Shown: positions 1-9,569, counted from the stretch's first letter. The stretch is DNA of 64,000 nucleotides from Qingshengfaniella alkalisoli (GCF_007855645.1 NZ_CP042261.1:1941501-2005500), one strand, 5' to 3'. The notes: generated by a model from the letters alone, not told the origin. Translations and numbers: made by a program.

Positions 1-131
1 CCAAGAGCTTTTGCACGCGTCGCCTCCTCAATCGTTGCGCTCACAAATCGAGGCAGGCGATTTCATTTTGCGTTCAGAATGAAACAAACTTACGCTGATC
101 TTACGTGAATCGAACGCGTTGCCACGATTTA

Positions 132-156
132 TGGTCATATGTAATTCATATAACCA
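132..156. promoter_or_regulatory. Inverted-repeat operator upstream of the Xre regulator
   Basis: Arms TGGTCATATG and CATATAACCA are separated by TAATT; they are reverse complements at 9 of 10 positions. A shorter, related pair of half-sites (TGGT and ACCA) follows at 163-177, just before the Shine-Dalgarno AGAAGG (181-186). The spacing suits autoregulation by the Xre-type protein encoded immediately downstream. Operator function is inferred. Confidence 0.55.
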
Positions 157-192
157 GTATTGTGGTCAATGCAACCATTAAGAAGGTTGTGG

Positions 193-627
193 ATGACAGT
201 TCCCGGCTTGGGGCACCGCCTTGCGGCTGTGCGAAGCGAAGCAAACCTCTCCCAAGAGGAGATGGCGCAGCGCCTCGGCACTAGCCGAAGCGCGTACCAA
301 TACTATGAGCGCGGCCAACGGGATTTGACGGCCTCCTTGTTGCTCAAAGTCTACGAGGAATTCGACGTCGATCCGCTCTGGATGCTCGAGGGCGATACCA
401 CGGACGGCAAAAACCGAAGACACGAACAGATCGCCGCCGCCAATCGAAAGATCGGCATCGCGGTCGAGCGCCGGATCATTGATCGCGGACTGACCGTGAC
501 CCCCGAAAAGAAATGGGATGCCATCGATTTCCTGTTCGATGAGTTCCTGAACACCGATGTCCTCGCTACAGGCGGCGAAGAACCGGACACCACGAGAATT
601 GATAGCGTTTTGAGGTTGGTAAGCTGA
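193..627 (+). CDS. Xre-family helix-turn-helix transcriptional regulator
   Basis: A 144-residue protein with an N-terminal Cro/C1-type helix-turn-helix (about residues 7-68; SQEEMAQRLGTS is the helix-turn-helix core) and a C-terminal helical part of unknown role. ATG 193 is preferred over ATG 160 because AGAAGG lies six bases before it and the upstream palindrome would otherwise overlap the coding region. The stop codon overlaps the ATG of the next gene (ATGA), so the two are translationally coupled. It probably represses its own promoter and controls the membrane protein behind it. It could equally be a phage-type or toxin-antitoxin repressor. Confidence 0.85.
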   Translation: MTVPGLGHRLAAVRSEANLSQEEMAQRLGTSRSAYQYYERGQRDLTASLLLKVYEEFDVDPLWMLEGDTTDGKNRRHEQIAAANRKIGIAVERRIIDRGLTVTPEKKWDAIDFLFDEFLNTDVLATGGEEPDTTRIDSVLRLVS

Positions 628-1202
628 TGCTGGACGAAAAACTCCCCGACGACGTGGCAAAACTGCGCCCGCGCAAGCTTCGGCTGGGCCCGGATGTAGA
701 ACGCCTGCTTGAAGGCGTTGCAGGTGTGGAAGTCGACCCAAAGAAGGCGGGGCAGGCCAATGGATTGCGCCCGAAGGCTGACAGCGTCAACGCGGCCCGT
801 CGCGCAGGGTGTGGCCAGATCGAATACATCACGCGCGAATATTGTCGCTGCGGTCACTACCTGGCTGGCCAGATCGAAGACGAGTATCTTGCATGGGAAC
901 GTAACCTGGCAGAAACACACGAGCGCCTTTCGACCGAAGCGGATCGCAAGCTGAAACCGTTCAGGGTCATGGCACTGGCAGCTCTTCCTTTCCTCATCTG
1001 GCCGCTCCTATATCCCGTGCTGTTTGACGACTTTGGATCGTTGACCACCTGGCTCTGGATGCTGCCCGGTATCGCGATTTTCGGCCTTTTCGGCCTAATC
1101 CAGGCAATTGTGACTGCCGAACTCAACGACAGCGCTCAAGCTCTCGCAGCCGCCAGCTTCGAACAATTTCTGACTGAGCGCATTGGCATGCCGAGCAATT
1201 GA
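627..1202 (+). CDS. Two-helix membrane protein of unknown function, coupled to Xre regulator
   Basis: 191 residues, not recognised. The N-terminal half is charged and soluble and has a compact Cys/His cluster (C62, C73, C75, H77) that could bind metal. Two hydrophobic helices follow at about 112-133 and 141-163, then an amphipathic tail. It starts inside the stop codon of the Xre gene (ATGA overlap), so it is made together with that regulator. An Xre repressor coupled to a small membrane protein is compatible with a regulated membrane effector or toxin, but nothing in the sequence proves this. About 150 non-coding bases follow before the next operon. Confidence 0.6.
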   Translation: MLDEKLPDDVAKLRPRKLRLGPDVERLLEGVAGVEVDPKKAGQANGLRPKADSVNAARRAGCGQIEYITREYCRCGHYLAGQIEDEYLAWERNLAETHERLSTEADRKLKPFRVMALAALPFLIWPLLYPVLFDDFGSLTTWLWMLPGIAIFGLFGLIQAIVTAELNDSAQALAAASFEQFLTERIGMPSN

Positions 1203-1353
1203 TGCACATGACATCGTCCATTTTTTCCACTTCAGCCCGTGCAGCCTTCAACGCTTTGGTTCTGGGCAGTTTTTCTGCGCTCTCATGCCCTAGGAAGTCG
1301 TCATCTGATCAGCTGGTCGCTCTTCGTTCTGGTCTTGGAGAACGGAGGCCAAT

Positions 1354-2844
1354 ATGACGGAACATATTGTTCGGGAGGTGGATGCAACACCCTATGCGGC
1401 ATCGCTCATCGAGGGCCATCGCGACTTCGGTTACAACCTCGAGACAGCTCTCGCCGACATCATCGACAACGCCATCACCGCTGAGGCGCGCACGGTGGAA
1501 CTGATCGCCGACACCGTCGCGGAAGAGCCATGGATCGCGTTGGCCGATGACGGTTCAGGCATGACGGAAACCGAACTGGTCGAAGCCATGCGTCTCGGCT
1601 CGAAGGACCCGACCGACGAGCGCGAGGCAGAAGACCTCGGACGTTTCGGCCTCGGCCTCAAGAGTGCCAGCTTCTCGCAGTGCCGAAGTCTGACGGTTTT
1701 GACGCGGCAAGACGGTCGAACATCTTGTGCGCGCTGGGATCTGGATCGCGTCGCGAAACGGAACGACTGGTGCCTCGAACTCATCGACAACCCCGAAGTC
1801 GTGACAGGCCATGACCTCCTCACGGAGACCGGAACGGTAGTCATCTGGGAGAATCTCGATCGCTTGAGTGGCGGCTACACCCATGACCGCGCTAAGCGGG
1901 CCGAGCATATGAACTCTGAGTTGTCCCGTGCCGAGCATCATCTGCGCTTGGTGTTTCATCGCTTCTTGGAGGGCGCCAAGCCACGGCTGAAACTGTCACT
2001 CAACGGTCGCCAACTGACCCCCAACGATCCCATGGCAACGTCTCATGCCGCCACGCAGAAGGACCCTGAGGAGGTGCTTCGCCTGCGTCAGGGTGACGTC
2101 CTGATCAGATGCCACACGCTTCCCCATCACAAGCGGATGAGCCGGGAAGAGTGGGAAGAAATTGGCGGTCCTGAGGGGCATCTGAAGTCTCAAGGCCTGT
2201 ATGTCTACCGCGAGAAACGTCTCATCATCGCGGGCGGATGGCTGGGCCTCGCGCGCCAGACCGAACTCACGAAGCTCTGCAGGATCGCCGTCGATATCCC
2301 GAACACGATGGACGCCGAGTGGAAGATCGACGTCAAGAAGGCCTCCGCCCAACTTCCGCCGGTGGTGCGTGAGCGACTGAAGAAAGTGGTGGAAAGGTTC
2401 GTCGGCACATCCAAACGCACCTATCGCAGCCGTGGCCAGAAGCTGGTCGATGAGACCCGTTTTCCGATCTGGAATCGGGTGCAGAAGGATGGGCAGATCG
2501 TCTTCCGCCCCAACCTGGAGCACCCGGTCTTTCGAACCTATTCCGATCAGTTGCCAGAAGAGCTGCGAGAGGGCTTCGAACGTTGCCTGCGCATCGTTGG
2601 GTCTGGTCTACCGATCGAGACGCTGCATGCTGAGCTCGTCGGGAACGCGGAAGCGGTCACGGCTGACGAGACTTCAGCAACTGACCTCGAAGAGTTGGTC
2701 TATTCCCTTGCGGTGACACTGATGGAAAACGGTGTGCCCTCCGAGGCTCTGTCGGACACGATGCAGAGCAACCCGTTCTTGCGATTGCGGTGGGAAGCCG
2801 CCGCACCGATTCTGGAAGATTTCTTAAGGACACGAATTTCATGA
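1354..2844 (+). CDS. MORC/Hsp90-like GHKL ATPase of a restriction-like defence operon
   Basis: 496 residues. The N-terminal GHKL (Bergerat) ATPase fold is clear: N-box ALADIIDNA with the Mg-binding Asn at 39, DDGSGM at 65-70 and the lid motif GRFGLGLKSAS from 96. The rest resembles the S5-like transducer domain and helical extension of the MORC/MutL group. The start has a good GGAGG (1344-1348) five bases upstream. It is the first gene of a coupled operon, its stop overlapping the Z1 gene start (ATGA). In this group ATP-driven dimerisation clamps DNA. Together with the nuclease and helicase genes it is inferred to be the sensor/motor of a multi-subunit restriction complex. Confidence 0.85.
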   Translation: MTEHIVREVDATPYAASLIEGHRDFGYNLETALADIIDNAITAEARTVELIADTVAEEPWIALADDGSGMTETELVEAMRLGSKDPTDEREAEDLGRFGLGLKSASFSQCRSLTVLTRQDGRTSCARWDLDRVAKRNDWCLELIDNPEVVTGHDLLTETGTVVIWENLDRLSGGYTHDRAKRAEHMNSELSRAEHHLRLVFHRFLEGAKPRLKLSLNGRQLTPNDPMATSHAATQKDPEEVLRLRQGDVLIRCHTLPHHKRMSREEWEEIGGPEGHLKSQGLYVYREKRLIIAGGWLGLARQTELTKLCRIAVDIPNTMDAEWKIDVKKASAQLPPVVRERLKKVVERFVGTSKRTYRSRGQKLVDETRFPIWNRVQKDGQIVFRPNLEHPVFRTYSDQLPEELREGFERCLRIVGSGLPIETLHAELVGNAEAVTADETSATDLEELVYSLAVTLMENGVPSEALSDTMQSNPFLRLRWEAAAPILEDFLRTRIS

Positions 2845-5591
2845 ATGAAACAATTGAGACAGTGAAGAACATGGTCGAAAGTGGCCTGTTCAATCAGGCA
2901 CGTAAGACCGAAGACGAGCTTCGCAGTATGATCCGAGGAGTCGCTGCTTTGGTGCCGCCGGGCCTCAGTGATGAAGAGATCGAGCAAATTGCGCGTGAGA
3001 TCGAGCACAAGCAGGGGATCAAGGCTGGACTTGGTGCGGTGGTCGACAGCGAGGATTTCGAACCTTGGCTGGATGAAGCGAAGCCATTGATCGAGCCTTT
3101 CTACTGGAGCCGTTACCAAAAGTTGCTCCTGCAAAACGGCCTGCCGAAAGACGTGGTGATTTCCACGGACACGGTGACGGATAAAATTCTTAGCCGACTA
3201 GGCAACCCCGAGAAACACGTGCCGTGGGATCGGCGTGGCATGGTGGTTGGCCACGTCCAAAGCGGCAAGACCGCCAATTATACGGGCCTGATCTGCAAGG
3301 CGGCAGATGCGGGGTACAGGCTAATCATCGTTATTGCGGGTATTCACAACAACCTTCGAAACCAGACTCAGGCCCGGATCGACGAGGGCTTCATCGGTCG
3401 TGATACCGGGAAGTCCCAGGAAACCAAGAAGGGCGGTGCAAAACACATCATCGGCGTCGGCCATTTCGACCCGAACAACACACCGGTCAGCCTTACCAAC
3501 ACTCTACGGGATTTCAACAAGGCCACGGCCTCAACTAACACGAGCGAGATTGACTCCTACAAGGTTCCTGTCGTCCTCGTGATCAAGAAGCAGTCGAATA
3601 CACTCCGCAACCTACTGCAATGGCTCAAGGACAATAGTGCTCGCGGTGACCGTGAGATGATTGATCAGCCTATGCTGCTCATTGATGACGAGGCTGACAA
3701 CGCTTCGATCAATACCAAGTACAATAAGGAGGAAGTCACAACCACAAATAGGTTGATCCGCGAGCTTCTGAACATTTTCCACCGGAGTTGCTATGTCGGC
3801 TATACCGCAACTCCTTTCGCGAATATCTTCATCGACCCTGATCAAGACGATGAAATGCTGGCGGAAGACCTGTTTCCGAAGGACTTTGTCATCGGCCTCG
3901 ATGCGCCATCCAATTATTTCGGCGGCAAAAAAGTCTTTGTCGAAGGCTTGCCCGATGATGAGGAGCCAACTTGGTTGAGGTATGTCGACGACAATGAAGA
4001 TGTGCTTCCCGTCAAACATCCACAGGATTTTTTCGTGGAAGCACTCCCGGACTCGTTGGTGAGAGCTGTTCGCGCCTTCGTGCTGACTGCTGCTATTCGT
4101 AAGCTAAGAAACCAAGAGCACAAACACTGCTCGATGTTGGTGAACGCAAGCTTTCGGAACCCTATTCAATCACAGCTGCGGAATCGGTTGCATGAAGTAC
4201 TTCAAAGGATTCAGAATGCTGTCAGAGTGAACGGTTCAACTGGTAGCAAGGGAATTGCAGACCCTGAGATTTCAGCTTTGAAAGAGGTGTGGGAAAGCGA
4301 ATTCAAAAAGACCTATTCCTCATGGGATGAGATTCAGGTTGCGCTGCATGAGGCAATAGCCGCAGCACAGGTCGTGTTGGTGAACTACAAGTCGAAAGAT
4401 GTCTTGGAGTATCCCGATGAAGTTCGTGGCAAAGCGGGTAGAAAATACATTGCAGTCGGCGGTTTTTCTCTATCGCGCGGACTAACGCTCGAGGGGCTGA
4501 CGGTAACCTGGTTTTTACGTAACACGAAGATGTACGATACCCTCATGCAGATGGGGCGTTGGTTCGGGTATCGGACCGGATACGAAGATCTTTGCCGTAT
4601 CTGGATGCCAGCCGAAGCTATTGGATGGTACGCATACATTGCGAACGCGACAGAGGAATTGCACTCAGAAATTCACGATATGGCGTCTGTTCCGACAGCC
4701 ACTCCCAGGGATTTCGGTTTGGCGGTGCGAAGTCATCCAGCTTCGTTGCTGGTCACAGCACGCAACAAGATGGGGTCGGGAACAAAGGTCACGACGCTGA
4801 TTGGGCTCTCCAACAAATTTGTCGAGACATCGAGAGTCAGCATTAGATCAGGTGATCTTGCCGCGAATATTGATGCGGCTAGGTCTCTGGTTTCGAAGTT
4901 CAAAGGCGCGGGCTTGGAGGAGGAGCGATCGCCTTGGGGAGCGCTCTATCGTGGCGTGCCGGTCCAGTTCATAGACGAATTTCTCGCCGCTTGGCGCAAC
5001 GCAGACCAGAGCGTAACGACTGACCCGGAGCCGGTCAGAAAATATATCGATGCACGGAGTTCGGACGAGCTGCAAACTTGGGACGTATTAGTTCCCAGCT
5101 TAACCAAAGGCGAGGCCAACGGAACGCTGGGCATGCCGATCGTGCCCGCCACGCGATATGTGGACCTGCACGATCTGCAACATGATTTCATGTCATTCAG
5201 TGGGAAGCGAATGCGTGTTGCGTCTCGGGGTATCGAGAAGGCTGGTGTAGACCCGGCAAGGGCTGAGGCAACCGAGTCGCGGTATCGGGAAGAAAACGGG
5301 AAGGCAGAGGGTGAACGCGTGAACTATCCGGACTCGATCTACCGACGAGAAAGAGATCACGGCCTTTTCATCCTCCATTTTGTCAAGGCGAAGGCGCCAG
5401 ATGGAAAGGAAGATGCCAAGCAAGTCGACCTGATCCCTGCTGACCCCGTTGTGGCGTGGGGCATAAGCCTTCCAGTTTCTTCTCGCCCGGCTGAACGCGT
5501 TGAATACGTGGTGAATACGGTGCACTATCGGGAACTCTTCGGTGAAGAAGACGAAGACGAAGATCAGGAGGCACCTCTTGAAACCTCGTGA
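2841..5591 (+). CDS. Z1-domain superfamily II helicase/ATPase-type protein
   Basis: 916 residues from ATG 2841, which overlaps the preceding stop codon. Walker A is GHVQSGKT (137-144), Walker B is LIDDEADN, and the motif YTATPFANI follows about 40 residues later; a late RGLTLEGLT / MGRWFGYR segment supplies the arginine-finger region. This arrangement is diagnostic of the Z1 family, an SF2-like helicase found next to MORC-type ATPases and DNA methylases. It likely translocates on or remodels DNA for the nuclease encoded next. No separate nuclease motif was seen in it. The C-terminal end is acidic (EEDEDEDQE). Confidence 0.87.
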   Translation: MNETIETVKNMVESGLFNQARKTEDELRSMIRGVAALVPPGLSDEEIEQIAREIEHKQGIKAGLGAVVDSEDFEPWLDEAKPLIEPFYWSRYQKLLLQNGLPKDVVISTDTVTDKILSRLGNPEKHVPWDRRGMVVGHVQSGKTANYTGLICKAADAGYRLIIVIAGIHNNLRNQTQARIDEGFIGRDTGKSQETKKGGAKHIIGVGHFDPNNTPVSLTNTLRDFNKATASTNTSEIDSYKVPVVLVIKKQSNTLRNLLQWLKDNSARGDREMIDQPMLLIDDEADNASINTKYNKEEVTTTNRLIRELLNIFHRSCYVGYTATPFANIFIDPDQDDEMLAEDLFPKDFVIGLDAPSNYFGGKKVFVEGLPDDEEPTWLRYVDDNEDVLPVKHPQDFFVEALPDSLVRAVRAFVLTAAIRKLRNQEHKHCSMLVNASFRNPIQSQLRNRLHEVLQRIQNAVRVNGSTGSKGIADPEISALKEVWESEFKKTYSSWDEIQVALHEAIAAAQVVLVNYKSKDVLEYPDEVRGKAGRKYIAVGGFSLSRGLTLEGLTVTWFLRNTKMYDTLMQMGRWFGYRTGYEDLCRIWMPAEAIGWYAYIANATEELHSEIHDMASVPTATPRDFGLAVRSHPASLLVTARNKMGSGTKVTTLIGLSNKFVETSRVSIRSGDLAANIDAARSLVSKFKGAGLEEERSPWGALYRGVPVQFIDEFLAAWRNADQSVTTDPEPVRKYIDARSSDELQTWDVLVPSLTKGEANGTLGMPIVPATRYVDLHDLQHDFMSFSGKRMRVASRGIEKAGVDPARAEATESRYREENGKAEGERVNYPDSIYRRERDHGLFILHFVKAKAPDGKEDAKQVDLIPADPVVAWGISLPVSSRPAERVEYVVNTVHYRELFGEEDEDEDQEAPLETS

Positions 5592-6540
5592 TCCCTGGGA
5601 AAGACTGGACCCGGACGAAGCCAAACGGGTCGATGTCGCGGGCCGTTTCGATTTCTTCTGGGTGGTGCTGGAAGCAGGCATGCCCGGCCTGATGTTGAGG
5701 CTACCTAGCCTGCCGCAACCACTGCCGCGTCTGCCGAAGTTGAAGAACCTTGTGGCGTCCTTCCGCCCTGTCTCGGGCGGATCGGCATTTGTTCTCGGCC
5801 TCAAGGAAAGAAGTCAGGTTGAGATATTCGAGACCCTTTGCCGAGATGTGGTAGAGGCTGGGGAAGCAAGCTCGGATCGCGACGAAGCGCTCTGCAGAGC
5901 GCTGCAACGCACCCGACGCTGGTATCACCTTCTGCGCGGTGGGAAGACCAATGGGCTGTCCGTTGAAGAGCAGCGAGGGCTTGTTGGCGAGTTGGCCTTC
6001 CTTCGGGAGCTTGTCTCCGCCTTCGGCCCGGACACAGCGATCGAGGCCTGGACCGGTCCGACCGGCTCGGCGAAGGACTTCGAGCTTATCGGAAGCTGCG
6101 TCGAGGTGAAGGCAAGGCGGGTTGCTGCAAAGCCGTTTGTGGCCATTTCGTCCGAAGACCAGCTTGCGGATGTCGAAGGGAGCCGCCTGTGCCTTCGTGT
6201 GATCAATGTGGCGTCGGCCGTCCTGCCGGAAGGTCAGAGCCTGCATGATCACGTGCGAATGACGGCCGAGATGTTCGAAGAAGACGGCGCGGCTTTCGAA
6301 GCGTGGGAGGAGACGCTCTATTCGACAGGATATGATCCCGAGAACGACTACGACGAGCGGCGATGGCTTCTTGGCGCTGCGACCGATTACGAGGTGACAG
6401 AAGGTTTCCCCCGGATTTTCACGCCTCTTGTTCCGGGCGTAGAGAATGTCCGGTACGCGATCGCTCTCGATGCCTGCGAACCGTTCAAATTGGAAGGTGA
6501 TCTGATCGACCTCATCCGAGGAGGGCTTGACCATGAGTGA
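5578..6540 (+). CDS. PD-(D/E)XK nuclease-motif protein (DUF4420-like)
   Basis: 320 residues if translation begins at TTG 5578, which has AGGAG about eight bases upstream; ATG 5542 would add 12 basic residues encoded inside the Z1 gene. The restriction-endonuclease fold is indicated by E138 in GLVGEL, D167 in AKDFEL and the E176-x-K178 pair in CVEVKAR. This matches the DUF4420 / PD-(D/E)XK motif proteins that travel with Z1 and AIPR genes. It overlaps both neighbours by a few bases and is the likely DNA-cutting subunit of the system. Catalytic activity is inferred from the intact motif. Confidence 0.82.
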   Translation: MKPRDPWERLDPDEAKRVDVAGRFDFFWVVLEAGMPGLMLRLPSLPQPLPRLPKLKNLVASFRPVSGGSAFVLGLKERSQVEIFETLCRDVVEAGEASSDRDEALCRALQRTRRWYHLLRGGKTNGLSVEEQRGLVGELAFLRELVSAFGPDTAIEAWTGPTGSAKDFELIGSCVEVKARRVAAKPFVAISSEDQLADVEGSRLCLRVINVASAVLPEGQSLHDHVRMTAEMFEEDGAAFEAWEETLYSTGYDPENDYDERRWLLGAATDYEVTEGFPRIFTPLVPGVENVRYAIALDACEPFKLEGDLIDLIRGGLDHE

Positions 6541-8632
6541 TCTGGAAGAATTCCATCATGAACTCATCGCGGACATTCAAGGCGATGCCGACGTTCTCGG
6601 TCTAGTCACAGTGGAAACGTTCTTCGAAAAAGTCGGCGAGTTGCTCACGGAAGCTGGCGAGTTAGACGGCGCAAACAGATCGTATTTCGAAGGGAGTGTT
6701 TCCGGCAATCCGGCACGAATCGACGGCTACGGTGGTGACCCGAGGGACGGCGATGGAGTGCTGAGCTTAATCCTCTGCGACTTCTCGATCACGGATGAAG
6801 TAAGGCTGATTCACAAGGATCGGCTCCAGGTTCTGCTGAACACGTTGCATCGCTTTCTCAAAGCAAGCTTGAAGCGCGATTTCAGGGAACAGCTCGAAGA
6901 AACGAGTTCCGGCTTTGGTGTCGCTGATCTGATTGCCACGACCTGGAAAGACATCGAGAAGATCAAACTAATCATCGTTTCAAACGCTGACTCAAGGACA
7001 CAAGCCGACGCGGCCAAGGTGACGGATGTCGACGGCAAGCCGGTAACCTTGAGTGTCTGGGACCTGAAGCGCCTCAAGCAGTATATGGAGCAAGGGCAGG
7101 CGCGGGCCAACTTGGTCATCGATTTCGAAAGGGATTTCGGTGGCGGCATTCCGCTACTCGCGGCATCCGGGGCCGAAACTTCGCTCGAGAGTTATCTGGC
7201 GGTCATTCCGGGCAAACAGCTGGCCGCAATCTACGATAAATGGGGGCCGCGCCTGCTCGAAGCCAACGTCAGGAGCTTTCTTCAGGCGCGCAACAAGGTG
7301 AACAGGGGCATTCGCGACACGATCCGCGATGAACCGCAGATGTTCTTTTCCTACAACAACGGGCTCAGCGCGACGGCAGACGCGATCGAGGTGGAGCAAA
7401 CCGATCAGGGCCTCCAGCTTGTGCGGGCGGACAATCTACAGATCGTCAACGGTGGGCAGACGACAGCCTCACTGCATGCGGCTCGGAAAACCTCCGCTGA
7501 GCAGCTTGAACAGGTCCACGTCCAGATGAAGTTGACCATCGTGCCGCGCGAACAGTCCGAACTCGTCGTCCCGCGCATTTCCGAGTATGCTAACAGCCAG
7601 AACAAGGTGAATGCTGCGGACTTCTTCGCCAACCACCCCTTCCACATCCGGATAGAAGAGCTGTCGCGCAAGGTTTTGGCGCGGGGAGAAGACGGGTATC
7701 GGGACACCAAATGGTTCTACGAGCGCGCGCGGGGGCAATATGCCGATGAAATCGGACGGAGAAAGAGTTCTGGAAGACAAACTGCTGAAAGTCGGAAGTT
7801 TCAGGCCGAGTTCCCCCGCTCCCAGTTCCTCACGAAGACCGATCTAGCCAAGTTCGAGAACACCTGGGCCTGCCTGCCGCATATCGTAAGTCTCGGCGCG
7901 CAGAAGAACTTCGCAGAATTCGCCAAGCACATCGGCAAGCGATGGGGTTCTGAAGGTGCGGCGTTCGATGAGCTCTGGTTCAGGCGCGTGATCGCCAAGG
8001 CCATCATCTTCCGGGCCACCGAAAAGCTGGTTTCGGGCGCGGAATGGTACGAAGGAGGTTACCGAGCCAACATCGTGACCTACGCGATTGCCAAGCTCGT
8101 CCATGATGCAGAGGAACTGGAGATGGTTGTCGACTTGGACGCCGTCTGGAAATACCAGGATGTCTCGCCCGATCTGAAGGCGGCGCTGTTGGTTGCTGCG
8201 GCAGAAGCTCAGGACGTGATCACGCACCCGCCCGAGGGCGTACGCAACTTCAGCGAATGGGCCAAGAAACAGGCTTGCTGGAAGGGGCTGGAAGATCGCG
8301 AGTTGATCTATCCGGAGGAGTTCGACCGCGTTCTGATTTCGCCGGACCTGGCCAATGAACGCGCGAGAGAGGCCCGTGCGGACAAGGCTGTCGAGACCAG
8401 CGTCGAGGCGGAACTCGAGGTGCACAGGCTTGGCGCCGCGTTCTGGGCGGAAGCCCGGAATTGGGCGCGGGAGCGTGGGCTTCTGTCCCCGCGAGAAAAT
8501 GGCGTTCTGGAAACCTGCGCCGCGATCCCAAGCAAGATGCCGTCGGACAAGCAGTGCGCTATTGCGATGAGCGCGCTCAAAAAGCTTCAGGATGAAGGTT
8601 TTTCAACTGGCGTGGGCGTCGATGCAACCTGA
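6533..8632 (+). CDS. AIPR (abortive infection phage resistance) family protein
   Basis: 699 residues. ATG 6533 is chosen because GAGGAGGG lies seven bases upstream; the start overlaps the preceding stop (ATGAGTGA). The central part carries the family hallmarks FFSYNNGLSATADAI and LQIVNGGQTTASLHAAR (about residues 260-325), followed by a long helical C-terminus. AIPR proteins are named after plasmid-encoded abortive-infection proteins and are frequent in MORC/Z1 restriction islands. The biochemical role is unknown. In this operon it is the fourth coupled gene and may be a DNA- or RNA-binding specificity or effector subunit. Confidence 0.85.
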   Translation: MSDLEEFHHELIADIQGDADVLGLVTVETFFEKVGELLTEAGELDGANRSYFEGSVSGNPARIDGYGGDPRDGDGVLSLILCDFSITDEVRLIHKDRLQVLLNTLHRFLKASLKRDFREQLEETSSGFGVADLIATTWKDIEKIKLIIVSNADSRTQADAAKVTDVDGKPVTLSVWDLKRLKQYMEQGQARANLVIDFERDFGGGIPLLAASGAETSLESYLAVIPGKQLAAIYDKWGPRLLEANVRSFLQARNKVNRGIRDTIRDEPQMFFSYNNGLSATADAIEVEQTDQGLQLVRADNLQIVNGGQTTASLHAARKTSAEQLEQVHVQMKLTIVPREQSELVVPRISEYANSQNKVNAADFFANHPFHIRIEELSRKVLARGEDGYRDTKWFYERARGQYADEIGRRKSSGRQTAESRKFQAEFPRSQFLTKTDLAKFENTWACLPHIVSLGAQKNFAEFAKHIGKRWGSEGAAFDELWFRRVIAKAIIFRATEKLVSGAEWYEGGYRANIVTYAIAKLVHDAEELEMVVDLDAVWKYQDVSPDLKAALLVAAAEAQDVITHPPEGVRNFSEWAKKQACWKGLEDRELIYPEEFDRVLISPDLANERAREARADKAVETSVEAELEVHRLGAAFWAEARNWARERGLLSPRENGVLETCAAIPSKMPSDKQCAIAMSALKKLQDEGFSTGVGVDAT

Positions 8633-9569
8633 CTCGAACAGGAAGCTGTACAAGTTCAGTGGTCCAACCGAGTACGCTCTTCAGAACCTGGAGAACGGGG
8701 TGATTTTTTGTCAGCACTACTCAGCTTACAATGATCCATTCGAGTTCTGGAGTAACATCTACGAAGGCATTCCCGATCCAAAGCTCGAACCAGAAAGATT
8801 TCTTGCCGCTGCATCGGCGTGGGGATTTCCGGCGAACTCAGTCGACGAGCTGATGGCTGATCGAGGATTCTTTGAGAACATGGAAGAGTACTTTGACGAG
8901 TGCCAGCACTATGCGCCGCCATTTGGAGCAATGCGGCAAGGTATTCGCGTTGCCTGCTTCGGTTCCGAACAGGACAATTTGCTGATGTGGTCCCACTATG
9001 GCGACGGTCTTCGCGGGTTCTGCATCGTGTTCGACGAACCTTCGATCGCGAATGCTGACCCCGACGGCTACTTGTTTGATGTGGCCTATCTGCAGGCGCC
9101 GCCCACTGTAGACAGCTTGGTTTACGGGATAGCTTGGGATCAAGACTGGTTCAGCCAGACCGCTATCGATGAAACAACGACAGCGATCGAATTCCAAGGC
9201 AGGAAGGAATTGCAGGCGGAAATTCCGATGTACGAAGAAGCTGGCGCTGAAGCTGTCAGGATGATGCATGATATCTGGCGGCACGCCTTCGGTACCAAGC
9301 CTGCCGAATGGAGCTACGAACGCGAACGACGTTTGTTGGTGCAGTCTGATCGTGACGACGAATTGCCGATCCTGCGCAAGTACCCCGCTGACGCCATCAC
9401 GCAAATCGTGGTGGGCGAGAGGATGCCATCCGATTACCGACGCCGCCTCGAAGGCGTTCTGTCGAAAAACTACGGCAGTGTACCAATCTCGACCGCGCGA
9501 CGGTCACCGTCGACTTACCGCTTGGAAATCGAGCGAGCCGAGGTTCGGCGAAGAGCTTCTGTTGAATGA
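8622..9569 (+). CDS. DUF2971-like protein, last gene of the MORC/Z1 operon
   Basis: About 315 residues from ATG 8622; ATG 8592 would add ten. The N-terminal KLYKFSG and YNDPFEFW segments, the LLMWSHYG motif (near residue 122) and the late KPAEWSYERERRLL stretch fit the DUF2971 family, a protein type common in phages and defence islands with no established activity. The start lies inside the end of the AIPR gene, so it is expressed with the restriction-like operon. It may be an accessory effector or a passenger. Its stop lies 13 bases from the end of the convergent methyltransferase gene. Confidence 0.7.
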   Translation: MQPDSNRKLYKFSGPTEYALQNLENGVIFCQHYSAYNDPFEFWSNIYEGIPDPKLEPERFLAAASAWGFPANSVDELMADRGFFENMEEYFDECQHYAPPFGAMRQGIRVACFGSEQDNLLMWSHYGDGLRGFCIVFDEPSIANADPDGYLFDVAYLQAPPTVDSLVYGIAWDQDWFSQTAIDETTTAIEFQGRKELQAEIPMYEEAGAEAVRMMHDIWRHAFGTKPAEWSYERERRLLVQSDRDDELPILRKYPADAITQIVVGERMPSDYRRRLEGVLSKNYGSVPISTARRSPSTYRLEIERAEVRRRASVE

